DNA of 64,000 bases from Scolanthus callimorphus (GCA_033964015.1 CM066924.1:12488625-12552624), one strand, 5' to 3'; shown: positions 11,020 through 22,276, counted from the first letter of the stretch. Notes: generated by a model not told the origin, from the sequence alone. Made by a program: numbers and translations.

Positions 11020-14000
11020 ATGGATAATTTCTAGAATCACACACTGCTGTCTCAAATACTGTTTTGGTAGCTCTTTGTTGGTAATTCTAATAATCATTCA
11101 ATCTTTCAGGATTGTAGGCGACAATGTAGACTTAATGGTTCGTGCTCGTATCCAGACAGCAGAGAACCCCAATCGCTCCTTGCATTGGACCCAGCAATAT
11201 GGTGTCGTAAATAGAGTGAATGAGCCCCTACTAGATGAGAGATATCCAAGAAAACCCATGAAGGACATTGAGTTGCTCGATGTACTACCTGTCAAAGCAG
11301 TGCAAGACAACTTGGTCAGCAGATGGGCTGTTCTCGTCAGCCGTGTTATCACCAAGTACTTAAACTGTTTTAAGAATCTTAAGGATGTTGTGGTACACCA
11401 CATTCCACATGAGTACTCCAAGGTCATGACAGACAAATCTGAAAGTGTGAGTCCTCTTGACATGTTCCAAAAATTTGAGTGTCTTTTATGATTTTGATGT
11501 AAAAAATAATGACCTGACATTTTTTTAACTATTGCAGTGTTCACTTGGGGTAGAATTTCTTGCACCCAACCTAGCTGGTGACATGGCCCAGCTCTTGATC
11601 AAGAATCAGGACAATTACATTCCTGTGGTCAAGGTTCATGATGAGGAGCCTCCATGTATTGTTGCCACTGTACCACTGCATGGAGACCAGCTGTTCGAAG
11701 AACGATCCAGAAATACTCAGTGGACATACCAGCTCGGGGGCAGTAAATTTGACCGCCTTGAAGGCATAGAAACAGAATTTGCTGATTGGCATGCAAAATA
11801 CAATTTGTACATGGTATGTCTTAGAATTACACAGCTTTAGTATAATTACCCAAGCGATTATAATAATTTCTGCATGCTGATTGGTAGAGAGGTTTGTTTT
11901 TTCTCACCATAATCCCATACAGGTGATAACAACATTAAAAGGATTGGGATTGTACATGCGAGGTTTGTTATGGTCGTGAAAACGTGCAACAAAAACTAGT
12001 TTTCCGTCAAAAAACTTATACATCACTTGAACAATTATACTAAAACAATTAGTCACCTCAGGCTGTATGATTACATTGGCAAATAGTCACCTCGTCTTGG
12101 TGACTGTTCGTCAGCAATCACATTGCCTTCGGCCACTGATTGTTAAATAGTTATTGAAAGTGCCCATGTGTACTACTACTGCAAAAATGCTTATTTTGTT
12201 TAACTGGATAGTAAAAAATGTGGTAAATCAAGGAAAAAATGCCTGCAGTACCATATTTTGGTACCATTTCTGGAAACATTTGTCCACAATAATTTATGTT
12301 GATAGGCCCAATTTTGCTTTTGCGTTGCCATCATCTCATCAAATACACCAATTGCTGAAAGTTTGTTGCAATGACTAGTTATGAAGTGGCTCCCCAGTCA
12401 CAGCATCTGAACACCAAGTTTTGTCACTGATTACCCATAATTGAGTTAAAAATTTATTGAAATTGCACATAAAACATTCCCTATCTTTGTGGTAACTTGC
12501 TTTTAAATGATTGTCCTTGTTAGCTAGAGTATGCAACATTTGTCAAAGATTCCTCCTCAAGAGAGCATGGAACATCAAGATCCAGTATTAATCGGACCTC
12601 CAAAACCAATGCAGCAAAAGGAGTCGAAAGAAACTACAACGAATACAAGGATTTCCACCAATGTGAAGTGGAGGGACACATCTTAGCTGCCTTTATGGAA
12701 ATGCATGGCATGGCAAAAATGGAAGGTACAGATCATTACTGGTGAACAAAGATAAATGTTTCCCCATGCTTTATCATGTTGAAATATAAAGGAACCACTA
12801 AAAATAAATGTCAGGGAAATGAGCCCAGTCCCTCAAATTGAATTTCCCTTGACCTACATATTTGTTGGAGTAAGATACTATCTCTTAACATGTTTGTGGT
12901 TAATGGTAACTCCAGGACTCAAACCCACATTTTTTTCAGATTCCCCAAACTGTACTGTACCTGATAACCGCATTCCCAAGGAAAAGAGGAGAAAGTGGCT
13001 GTTAGATTTGTGCTTAGCCTTTGTAAGGAAGTATGTTGTTGAACAGGAGGGACTTCAACCATTGGTGGAACAGGTGGAGGAACTGAATCAGTGTGGAGAT
13101 GGACGGCTCCGTTGTAGAGTTCTGGATTGTGATAAGACATACGTGCTACATTCAGCCAGGGTCAAGTAGGTTTGGTTTTGTCTTTTTTCGTTTCTTGTTA
13201 CTAGGTAATTGCAAAGTTACAGAAATGCAAAGTTCCTCTATTATGTAATCCCAGAAATGATCCATACCCCACCACAGAGGGAATTTACTGAAGACCCCAA
13301 AAAAGTTTCCCAAAAAAGTTTCAGTGGAAAATGCATTGATTGTAAGGGCGTTTTTTTTGACCACCCACCCTGGAATTTCTGTTCCTTGCATTCACAATAC
13401 GTACAACAGAGCAAACGGTTTTTTTTGCTGTTGTAGGCATGAAGTTCTGGTGCACAAACATGTACACAATCATTATTCCAGAGGTGAACGTGATCCATTT
13501 GGTCATTACTTCTGCCGTGCAGCATGTGGTCTTGTATATTCTACTACAGCAACTCGCAACAGGTAAACTCTTTGAAGCCTGAGTGGCAACTGAAGGGGCA
13601 AAACACCAGTGCTCATCCTTTTTATACCAGATCCTAAACAAGTTTAAAATGTGTATGAAAATATATCATCAATTTTAACAAAGACGTTAAAGCATAGAAA
13701 CTAATTTAATGCCATGCAAACTGTTAGATAACCAAGTTAATGAAAGCATAGTACTTAAATGCCATGCAAACTGTTAGATAACCAAGTTAATGAAAGCATA
13801 GTACAAAACTGCAACTTACACTGCTTGAATTAACATAGTTTTTTCGGTCCCAAATTGCTGGAAATTAGCAAAATAAAGTCCAAAAATCAATTGTCCAAAA
13901 TAACACACCTAAAACGTAATAATTGGATTTATTTCAGGCATGAAGGAAGTGTGCACACTGATTTCATCCTACCTCAAGAACAAAGTGAAGACAGACCTAA

Positions 14001-14670
14001 TGCACATGATGATCATATGTACAATTATCATAGATCAAAACTTGTATTTGGGCTAGTACTTTTCGAGTTTGATGATGCAATAAAGGAGGGTGATGGAGAC
14101 AGGCTCCACGATTTCTACAGATTTGCTCTCCTGCTCTACAAGGCAAATGGGAAGACAAAATACTCATATGTTATACTGTTGTATCTTGTCAAGCTAGCAG
14201 GAATGTTGTCTGAGAAGGCTGCCCACAACCTGAAGTGGAACAGGTTCTATAACAAGCACGGACTCAAAGGTGGCAACATCCCCCTAGATCTTCGTATGGA
14301 ACATATGAATAAAGTAGTGAAGACCATGTGGAAGTCATTGGGCTCAAACATAAATGAAGCTTCTGCAGAGAGAATTGCAAACACTGTCGAGCCAGTGGAG
14401 TTAATAATTGATTCCATTGACAAAGACTGTGGTCGCTCATCCTCATATGGATTTCGAACCCAAGGTAACCCTGAGGCTGCTGTCACCCAAGTCACTGCTG
14501 ATTTAATGCAACTCAGAGCCTTCCAATATCAAAGTGGCAGATTGGGACACCCATCTTTCATTAATTTCCCATCCAACCTCCTAAAAAACCTGGACTACCG
14601 AGATCTACATTCCTGGATAACTGAACTAATGGAAACCTGGGAAACTGTGTATGGCTTGAAAAATCAGTAG
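9335..14670 (+). CDS. DUF6589-like protein, candidate transposase, 7 exons
   Basis: Exons 9335-10737, 11110-11446, 11538-11813, 12524-12725, 12940-13165, 13437-13562 and 13938-14670 all have GT-AG borders, keep frame and give 1,100 codons with no break. The N-terminus has paired cysteines (C21-x2-C24, C82-x2-C85) like a ZAD zinc finger. The centre and C-terminus match the DUF6589 pattern as I know it from cnidarian proteins: HIPHEYS, HGDQL (D630), FADWHA, then FEFDDAIKEGDG (about 899-910) and RFYNKHG. Two C2H2 fingers (C798, C803, H816, H821; C841, C845, H858, H863) are split by introns at the same place. The biochemical activity of DUF6589 is not something I can show; transposase is inferred from the terminal repeats. 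The ATG at 9335 follows the left terminal repeat closely. Intron 1 holds AAT repeats and a long G run. Confidence 0.85.
10761..11018. repeat. microsatellite and poly-G tract in intron 1
   Basis: (AAT)n at about 10765-10797 and a TG run leading into 30 consecutive G (10989-11018). The open frame crossing it (10949-11491) is real only from 11110. Confidence 0.85.
13708..13803. repeat. tandem duplication in intron 6
   Basis: Two consecutive copies of about 48 bases beginning near AATGCCATGCAAACTGTTAG, almost identical, within the intron before the last exon of the DUF6589-like gene. Confidence 0.85.
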
Positions 14671-14720
14671 TCAGCTTACTGCTCATTTTGGTTGAGCATG
14701 GACAGGCTATAATGTCGTTG

Positions 14721-14821
14721 ATAGCCTGCTGAGAGTAGTTTTAGGTCGAGAAACAAGAGTTTGCTTTCACTTGTCCGCCGCTTGACCACCAAACTCACGT
14801 TTCTCAACCTACAAGCAGGCA
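14721..14821. mobile_element. 100-bp miniature relative of the 10-kb element's ends
   Basis: The left half (AGTAGTTTTAGGTCGAGAAAC...) matches the 10-kb element's left repeat; the right half (GTTTCTCAACCTACAAGCAGGC) matches its right repeat. The termini read TAGCCTGCT and AAGCAGGCA, and TTGA lies on both sides. It looks like a minimal derivative that inserted just after the DUF6589-like stop codon. Confidence 0.6.
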
Positions 14822-15364
14822 TTGATAAGTTTTGTAGTTTAGTGTGAACTGCCAATTTTCACCATTTACTCACTAGTATAAAAACATGACATCCTAAGGG
14901 TTTAGTCCATGTAGGCAAGATGCTTCAGTCCATTGAAGCTATTGAGATGAGGTTTCTGGACCTTCTTTTGTAATTAATACTCCTCGAGATGCATTCATTG
15001 TAAATATTTTTCTGAGAAATTAATGTGAAGAAATATGTACAGGCCATTATGAACATCTGTTATGTTAAAGAATGTTTATCGACCATTATGCAACAATGCT
15101 TTTTCCTGCGGATATTCAAAATCAATCAAAAAGGAAAACAATAAATTTTGTCACGCCTTCTAATAGCATTTTTATACGAAACTAAAATCTAAACAAGAGG
15201 CATTCTTTGAGAGTTACAGTAGCCTGCCATATTTTTCCTTTGCAATCACGAGGGAGACTTGTTTTACAGTAGTTTTTATTTACAAATTCCAAATGCTGTA
15301 TGCTCCAAGAAGCAAGAGAGCTGCATTCTTTAGGAAGATTTATGTATTTCTTTAAGTACCATCA

Positions 15365-15826
15365 TAGGCCGTTATCATGCAATATTGATTAATAATATGT
15401 AATAGTTATCAGAAAATGAAATCCAGCATCCAATTCTACACATCCGTATTAGTAAAACTGCAAAGTTTTGTGAAGATTGCTTGAATACTGACTGAGATAT
15501 GAATTTTCAAAACTTTGTATTCTGGCTTATTTTTTACAAAGAAATGTATGGCAAAATACATCGGAATGTATGGCAAAATACATCGGAATGAGGGTGGACG
15601 GGCATCGATGCCCATCCAGCCTCGACTTGATGTATTTGCCCATACATTTGTTTGTAAAAAGTAAGCCAGAATACAAAGTTTTGAAAATTCATATCTCAGC
15701 CAGTTTTTAAGTAATGTTTTGAAACTTTGCAGTTTTACAAATCCGGATGTGTAGAATTGGAAACTGGAATTCATTTTCTGATAACTATTACATATTATCA
15801 ATCAATATTGCCTGATAACGGCATAT
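15365..15826. repeat. 460-bp foldback element
   Basis: Long imperfect inverted arms: TAGGCCGTTATCA...CAATATTGATT on the left mirrors AATCAATATTGCCTGATAACGGC on the right, and the arms stay similar almost to the centre. The centre has a 22-bp direct duplication (AATGTATGGCAAAATACATC, at about 15543 and 15565). Nested between the two genes of the 10-kb element; the minus-strand open frame 15436-15801 is a by-product. Confidence 0.8.
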
Positions 15827-16691
15827 TAGCTATGCAACAAATATTATTATTTAAAATATATTCTTGAATTACAAGAGCTTGAATCAGAAAACAAAGTTTG
15901 ATTTCCTTAGTATAGTTATCCTTCTTCAAAAATGCCCCTTTCCTTATAAAAAAATTGTGATGCCAAAAAATATTCACATATTTTCAGATACAACTGGAGT
16001 GATTTGAAGTACTGTAAAATGGCAAATGGCAAATATGGGGCAGCATGGATTCCTCATCCTCACAGGAATCTACTGCATGCATAATTCCTTATGTATATTT
16101 TAACACAATTACATGTGTTCAAAGTCTTCTAAAGGTACACCATTGGACAGGATAAGGATGTGATTGCTGCAACCATCTATCTTGTTACAGTGAAATTACA
16201 TCTGTGAGCCAATCAGATATGTGTACAGTGCAATTTTTTGACATGCTGAGACAGAACCTATTCACTGCATGAGGCGAAACTGGGCAATAATCTCATTCTC
16301 ACATTGTTTGATTGACTAAATACAGATAACCCAGCTGCCAAAAGCTGAAATGTTGTTGTGAAATTCTGACAATATGAGCGTTATTGTACTGATGCATAAT
16401 GCTGTTGAAAGTTTCCAGTTAATATTAATTTGTTTAACACCCTGAACAAAACAATATCATGTACACTATGAAAGAGATAATAAAATGTGTATAATCTGTG
16501 GATTTTTTCTAGTTCAGCTCTTACCAACCTGTGAAATGCACTTTTGTTATGCTTTCTTTCACAGGTTTGTGAAAACTGCTCTGACTAAAAGAATGACCCA
16601 AACCATAAAATTGGTTACAAGTATCTGAAAATAGCTACAGTCACAACCTAAAGTATGTCTAGGTTCAGCTCTTCTGCAGTATCTTGGTACT

Positions 16692-18737
16692 AACTGTTGA
16701 GTAGAAACTCCATGTCGGGGCCTCCAATAGAATATTTCTCCAGATGTAGATCCTCGCATATAATCTCATCACAGTCATCAAAGATTTCCTGAACAATTTC
16801 CAATATCATAATAGCATGCCTGGCAGAAAACACTGGAACAAATTTCATAACATCCTCCAAAGTAAAAAGTTTATCACAGTTTTCAATAATGTCATCAATC
16901 AGCTGATTTGAAAAACATGAGAATATCCAAATACTGTTATAGTTTGTGAGTTCACTTTCCCTTGTAGTTCCTTCAGTGCATCTCTTAATACCTCTTTGTC
17001 GTCTGAAGACACATCTCTTGTTTGGCCATTTGTATCATCTGTGTTTTGTGTTGTTAATGATGGTGCACCGGAGGCAATGCATATGTCGCACTTGCATTCC
17101 CTCTGACAGACACCACAGCAATCATGTTGAGGCTCCTTAGGAGAAATTTGGTTATCCAGAGAAGCATATGCTGCCACGCGAATGCAGCCAGAGTCTTTCA
17201 AAAATAGCTTAATCTCTTCATCACAATGGGTTGTTTGTTGGCCGTGATATATAACAGTCACTTCAGATGGCTTGTTGTCTCTCCCAGCCCGCCCAGCCTC
17301 CTGGTGAAAGTCCAGTATACTTCTAGGAGGGCCAAACATAATCACTCTTCGAATATTGGGGAAGTTAACCCCCATACTTAAGGCTGTTGTAGCAAGAACA
17401 ACCCTTGTTACTCCATTTTCCTTTAAATCTTTGGTAATATTACCCTTATTATTCTCTCGTGTTAGTGAATGGTATATCCCAAGCAAACAATGTTCTCTCT
17501 TTTGGAAGTAGATGGAAAAAATGCAGAGTTCCCTAACTTCATCAGAAGCCAGTTCACAACTTTGGCTATATCGTTCAGTGAACAACAAAATATGATTGTT
17601 TGAGGAGTTTGAGGACCCTTTACCTTCAGTTCTTCAACAAGCCAGCGTAGCTGTTCCATGATATCTTGCTTTTTCACTTTTCTTATATTAAAGAAAGTGT
17701 TTGTCCTGTTTGGACTGACAAACAGTTTTACTGTATCCTTGTTCATAGTAAGCTCCTCTGCAATATTTTTTTGTGTTGACTGGTCTGCAGTTCCAGTGAT
17801 TGCTAAGAGTGGAACATCTAAAATGGAACAAAGGTATGATTTCAAATAAATTCAAAGTGGCTTTCACGGCAACAGCAAGCAATCAAGTTTTGTTATGTTT
17901 TTGTTGCTGTTTTTACTGTTCCCTGCTAGCAGAGGCATTTTTTATCTTGTTCTGTGTTTAAGCTTAACAATGTAGGGCTTCATGGAATATTAACTGATGC
18001 TACTAGTCATCAAAATGTTTTACCTTGTTTGCACATTGACCTGAGAATGGAAAGTTTTCCATAGGCCTCTCGAAACGCAACCGCCGTTTCATTGGATTTC
18101 CCTTTCGCTTTCCTAGGAAGAAAAATTAAGATAAACTAAGGTGAGAGCTCGAAAGAGCAATCGTCTTCTAAGAGAGCATAAATGAGCCAGCTAACAGAAA
18201 CATGGGCCTCTGCTAGAAATACAACAGCATTTTGCTAAAATTAATTCATTGTGCTCTACCTTTTTCCCGTCCACGTTTCAACGGTGTGTGACTCGTCGAT
18301 TACAATGGCAGAGACGCGATTGTGTAGCTTGCTACTTGGGTCTTTCAGAGCAGCAAGAAAATGCTGTTCCAAAACTTGTTCAGCTGAACTATAAATAAAT
18401 TCCGGTGGCTCATCCAAGACTTCGCGAACATTTCCAGGCGTGAGCTCCACTGCGCTACATATACCTTCCAACTGAGCAATCTGGTCGGCGATAATACTTT
18501 TCAATGGCGATATAACCAATACCGAGGCCGCGGTTCTGCTTCTTTGAGCGATTCCAAACACGGTGAAATCATGCTTTTACCGTATCCGGTTGGAAGAATA
18601 GCTAACACATCTTCGCCATTAAGGAGAGAAGAAATAGCTTCCGTTTGTTCCTTCTTTAGAACAATATCCTTTCCTTTGCTCTTCAGGAAACTCAACGCTC
18701 CCTCGAGCTCCACTTCGCAAACAATCTTGCTAGCCAT
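16692..18737 (-). pseudogene. RecQ-like DNA helicase, 3 exons, three frameshifts
   Basis: Coding pieces at 18260-18737, 18024-18112 and 16692-17817 with GT-AG borders. From MASKIVCEVELEG, motif 0 (LKKEQTEAI) and Walker A (LPTGYGKS) come first, then SPLKSIIADQ, a DESH box (VIDESH, usually DEAH in RecQ), LAITGTAD, TIIFCC, ATTALSMGVNFPN and the motif VI-like HQEAGRAGRD, followed by a Cys-rich zinc-binding stretch (CCGVCQRECKCDIC) and a C-terminal tail ending LLNS. RecQ proteins unwind DNA with ATP in a 3'-5' direction. Single-base frameshifts lie near 18572 (just after Walker A), 17495 and 16918. Either the copy is dead or these are assembly errors; the partner gene has none. It starts inside the right end of the 10-kb element. 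Confidence 0.85.
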
Positions 18738-18847
18738 CTTTGCTGTCGTCTTCCTTGTCGTCGCGTGATACCCAGCAAGCTCAACGGATGATTGACAGCA
18801 AATCGACCAATGAAAATGCCTCGTCCACCGGTGGACGAAGTTTGAAT

Positions 18848-18998
18848 CAGCGACTCGCAGAACGGTAGTCTTCGGGCAGGCGTTCTTTTTCTCCTTTCCT
18901 CCCCACCCCCCTCCCCCCCGATTTGTCACATTTTGTCACAAATCCAAGATGGCGGCCAAGCGAAAGCAAACTCGCGTTTCTCGACCTAAAACTACGCT
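18848..18998. repeat. right terminal inverted repeat (151 bp)
   Basis: Exact reverse complement of 9002-9152. Outside it, 18999-19019 (ending CCTGCGAGCAGGCTA) continues to resemble the outer end of the miniature relative at 14721, so the natural terminus may lie at 19019. It is upstream of the helicase start codon (18737). Confidence 0.92.
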
Positions 18999-19031
18999 CC
19001 AACGCCTGCGAGCAGGCTAGGTATCAGGAAC

Positions 19032-19315
19032 TTACGTCCACTTGGGTCCATCATACATCAAAATTTTTTAACCACTTTACATTTTCCTTTTTTAGATTTG
19101 CCATATTGGCATCTTTCTCTATTGCCACATACTTTTCTGCCACCAAGCTATTTGCCAAAGCTCTGATCATAGTTTTCTTGTCTTTTCCTCTTAGCAGTGC
19201 AACGTAAACTTTTTCTTCATTTTATGCAGATCCTCAACCATCATATCTTTTGTGCTTGTCTTCTCTTTGGCCACCAGAAGAGTTGTATCACAGCTGTCTT
19301 GGGTCAAATCTGAAA
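19032..19315 (-). pseudogene. isolated gene fragment just outside the 10-kb element, unrecognised
   Basis: The minus strand reads as a helical, Lys-rich protein stretch (TTLLVAKEKTSTKDMMVEDL, then ALLRGKDKKTMIRALANSL and KKENVKWLKN) with one frameshift near 19205. It looks coding but I cannot name it; an N-terminal part of another mobile-element gene is possible. It may be part of the gene or element into which the 10-kb transposon landed. Confidence 0.4.
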
Positions 19316-19559
19316 TATTATGCAAAAAGAAAACTTGTTTATTACTAGTTCACTTCCATTTTCCTTTGGATTCATAAAAATAGACTGATCAATGAGGGAC
19401 ACAGGAGGTGTCATGTAAGTAAGGTATGCGACCATCATATTAGGCGTGCAATCCCAGCACCTCAGTATTTTTAGGGGGTTTCTGTGAAAAATTGGGTTAA
19501 GCTTACGAGAATCTTAATGCGGCACATTCTGGAAAAAACAATTATCATAGACATCATTC

Positions 19560-19800
19560 AAAATACATATGTTAACCTACATTAATCATTGGAAAGTCTG
19601 TAGAATGGACTAGCAGGCCAGACAAAAAGAAATAACTTATAAATAAGGATTGATTAAATATATTTTTGGTGTGCCACTCATGTTAATGATCTAACACCGT
19701 CGAACTGCTGGATCACGACGCCCAAGTAACACATTGTTTTAATTCTTTAAAGGTGTTCCTAATCAGAAACCGTGTCTACATAGCTCATTAACATGGCACA
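19560..19800. repeat. copy of the repeat family at 44635-45095
   Basis: Shares AATGGACTAGCAG, ACAAAAAGAAATAACTT, CGAACTGCT, TTTTAATTCTTTAAAGGTG and AAACCGTGTCT in the same order with 44640-44850. No coding content. Confidence 0.65.
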
Positions 19801-19809
19801 CCAAAACAG

Positions 19810-20225
19810 TGTGACCGTTCTAGTGATTGGCCAAAAACTAGGTTAGTAGAAAGAACAAACCTATTGGCTATTGGCCGTGCGAATTTCATGGCTGGACAAA
19901 CCCAAGTTATTCCTTTGAAGTTCTTCAAAGCAAAACAAAATCAAGCAAACTTCATGTTCTAAACTTTTGAGTAACTGGAGTTTTGGCCGCCAAAATTGCT
20001 TGAAATCCTAGTAAAATCTGTCTTAATCTGTCCTTAAGAACAAATTATAATTTATTGTATAGCCCACAAGTCCATTCTATAAGCTTTCCTTGAAACCTTT
20101 TTTCACTACAAACGTTTTTTAGGGTATTATTGTTGTCAAATACGGTATTACCTAAATCATAAGGATTCTCGGGATATTAATTATAGAGTAGTGGTATTTT
20201 AATTCAGGTTTTCCAATGGCCATAT
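19810..20225. other. no feature recognised
   Basis: Non-coding AT-rich spacer. Confidence 0.3.
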
Positions 20226-20228
20226 GTA

Positions 20229-20345
20229 TCTACCATTTTTTTCTCTTTCTCCGCTTACTAGGGCTAACGCTCATAAGCACACATGGGACCATTTCATTAG
20301 CACGTTAGTTTTCACTCAAGGTTAATTCCTTATCTCCACTCAGTT
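20229..20345 (+). repeat. 3' part of the tRNA-derived SINE (family at 51955 and 52240)
   Basis: Shares CTCTTTCTCCGCTTACTAGG, GCTCATAAGCACACATGG and GGTTAATTCCTTATCTCCAC with the two SINE copies near 52 kb; the tRNA-like head is missing here. Confidence 0.85.
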
Positions 20346-20349
20346 AAGA

Positions 20350-21560
20350 ATCGTATTGCCAAGTAAAAATTAGCAAAACACAAGCGGATGGAAAGGGGAA
20401 ACGTGCGCGATGAATCAATTCAGTTCCAGGTAAGATTGATTTTTACTTGTCATGTGACAAGTATGTGTAATAGTCATTCTAAACTTATTGCATTCTAAAG
20501 TAGTAAACTTACCAAGTGGATACGAGGAAGCTGTCTTCGTGGAAATCTTGAAATGTGATGAGCAATGCTCGCTCCCGTACCTTTTAACTATTTTATAATC
20601 CAAGGATTCCATACAATCACAATAATATGAATAAGCCACGGACATTGTAATCTAGAAGCCGCTGTGTTTGCTGGAGGCCGGGGTCTGCTCGCGAAGTCAC
20701 GTTATGTGACACGTGTCTAAAGCCGAACTTGTTTAAAAGTACCGTGTTTACGCGAATCACTATAACAACCAAGCGCATGTCCTGAAAAAAGGAGAGAACA
20801 AACATTAAACAAACAATAGCTGTTCACCAGAAGTTGGAACCGGTTCTCACAATCTGGTAATAAAACAGCGAAGTTTATGGAAACGCTTACGTGTTTGTAA
20901 TATTATAAACATGCAAAATAAAATGAGCCTGAATAACAATCAACGCTGACTGTTATAAAATAAAATCGCCTTACGAGCTTGCGTTTTGTTTGTGTTGCTA
21001 GTTTTTGCGAAATAGTTTTGCAGTAAAATCTTAACTTTTGCGGATCTCTTTGTCTTTGGTTTTAAAATATCAAATCTCTAATAAGCATATCAAAAATTAT
21101 GTTTTTCATCTCTTGATTTCAGCGCATTCCGCGGCACAATACGGACTTCCGTTTCCAAGACAACGCACGCGCTCTTCAACATTTTCTCCCGCCTGGGTGC
21201 CAGGAATATTCTTGCATAAAATTCACATCGCAACAAAACAACAATGACTAGAACTAGTGAAGCGAAATTGTCATTTATTGATGCTATAAAGTGCAAATAA
21301 TAGTCAGACTTTCCGGCAGGAGGAGTCGCGAATCTCTCTATCGGCTGCTGAAAAGAAAAAGACAACCACACTCGCCAACATAATGGGTGACTTTCGAATA
21401 TTATCATCTTGAATATTAATATTACAAACAAAAGTTCGGTTCACGAGCGGGGTACGGTAATACGAAGTTTTTAACTTCCTGTGACTTGTACTTATGAAGT
21501 GAAATCACATTAACTGCGTTGAACGTCCGACTTTTTCGATTTAGGCTCGATGTTTACTCT
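20350..21560. other. no gene recognised
   Basis: Short minus-strand open frames (20415-20645, 21090-21431) have no domain. Nothing else is supported. Confidence 0.3.
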
Positions 21561-21563
21561 CGA

Positions 21564-21795
21564 CTAGAGAGCGTTCGGACGCTTTATGGGAGCGTTTAAG
21601 TTTCAGGGACTGTGCGTTCGAACGCTTCTTGAGAGCGTTAGAATTCGAGAACCTTGCGTTCGGACGATTTAGTAAAACGTTAGATTTTAAAAACAGGACG
21701 TTCGAACGCTTTGCCAAAGCGTTCGGACGCCTTGGCAAAGCGTTCGATAGGCGTTCGATGAGCGTCAAATTTCCCGTTCAAACGCTTAAAGCGTT
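21564..21795. repeat. minisatellite of palindromic GCGTTCGAACGC words
   Basis: Units of 42-43 bases, each starting GCGTTCGGACGC or GCGTTCGAACGC, then shorter 21-base units near the right end. Because 42 is a multiple of three, the minus strand stays open (21541-21768) with a 14-residue periodic, Asn/Ser/Arg-rich product; I regard this open frame as a by-product. Confidence 0.8.
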
Positions 21796-22017
21796 AGGTA
21801 TGTTCTCGCTCGCGGGGTCACATTTTTGGAATTGATTCTGACAATACATCTCATTAAGAGGTAGTTAGGGTCACATAACCCATGTGGTGCAAGTGGCCTA
21901 CTGTGTAATCTCACTAGCCAATCAGAAACAAGAGTAATTTTTACAACTTCCTGTTGAAAGGTTTCAAGCCCAGCCTATCAGAGCAAGGGGCCATTTAGTA
22001 GCGCCTGGTAGCGCATG

Positions 22018-22265
22018 TGTTGCACGGATTCGCTGCAGGTTTTGTAGAAATCACTAAACCCGTATAGTTGTCCTGGTATCTTGTATATTTATTCTTGTGT
22101 GCTTTAAAACGCTACTTCATAATCATATATCTACTCGGTGCTCGCTCTAAATCCAGAACTCTACACGCCTCTTTGCTCATATTACTGGCTCATATTACAT
22201 GGCGTGACACGTTAACCATTAACTTGTTATGTGGTTCCTATTTTCATGCAATTTTCTGTCTAACA
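22018..22265 (-). repeat. 3' LTR of the Gypsy-like element
   Basis: On the minus strand it runs TGTTAGACAG...CCGTGCAACA, with the usual TG...CA ends. It differs from the 5' LTR by a few substitutions and a 5-base length difference near 22178. Confidence 0.93.
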
Positions 22266-22276
22266 CTCGCCCTCCA
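22266..22276 (-). other. polypurine tract
   Basis: On the minus strand GGAGGGCGAG lies immediately before the 3' LTR TGTTAG. This is the position and composition of the primer for plus-strand synthesis, and it confirms the LTR border. Confidence 0.65.

Larger units (their letters stand above)
9002..18998. mobile_element. approximately 10-kb DNA transposon carrying DUF6589-like and RecQ-like genes
   Basis: A 151-base block at 9002-9152 occurs as an exact reverse complement at 18848-18998. Between the two lie a plus-strand DUF6589-like gene and a minus-strand RecQ-like helicase gene, convergent, each starting within about 190 bases of its terminal repeat. Identical repeats 10 kb apart are best explained as the ends of one recently moved element. 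I saw no target-site duplication directly outside. On the right the similarity to a small internal relative (14721-14821) runs on to 19019, so the true right end may be there and the left end may have lost about 20 bases. The superfamily is unknown to me. Confidence 0.78.

Noticed and set aside
10949..11109. Poly-Gly N-terminus of the open frame 10949-11491
   Set aside because: The Gly run is translated from a 30-base G tract in intron 1; the real exon starts at 11110 after a good acceptor.
13241..13380. MITE in intron 5 with CCAGAAATGATCC-like ends
   Set aside because: Ends resemble those of the MITE at 50690-50941 only weakly and no clear inverted repeat or duplication was found.
8000..20000. 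Two independent elements (9002-14821 and 14721-19019), each with its own ends
   Set aside because: The internal ends overlap each other and are diverged, whereas the outer 151-bp repeats are identical; one large element with a nested miniature fits better. Not fully excluded.
21541..21768. Minus-strand open frame with a 14-residue repeat
   Set aside because: The periodicity comes from a 42-base minisatellite; no start context or neighbour suggests a gene.
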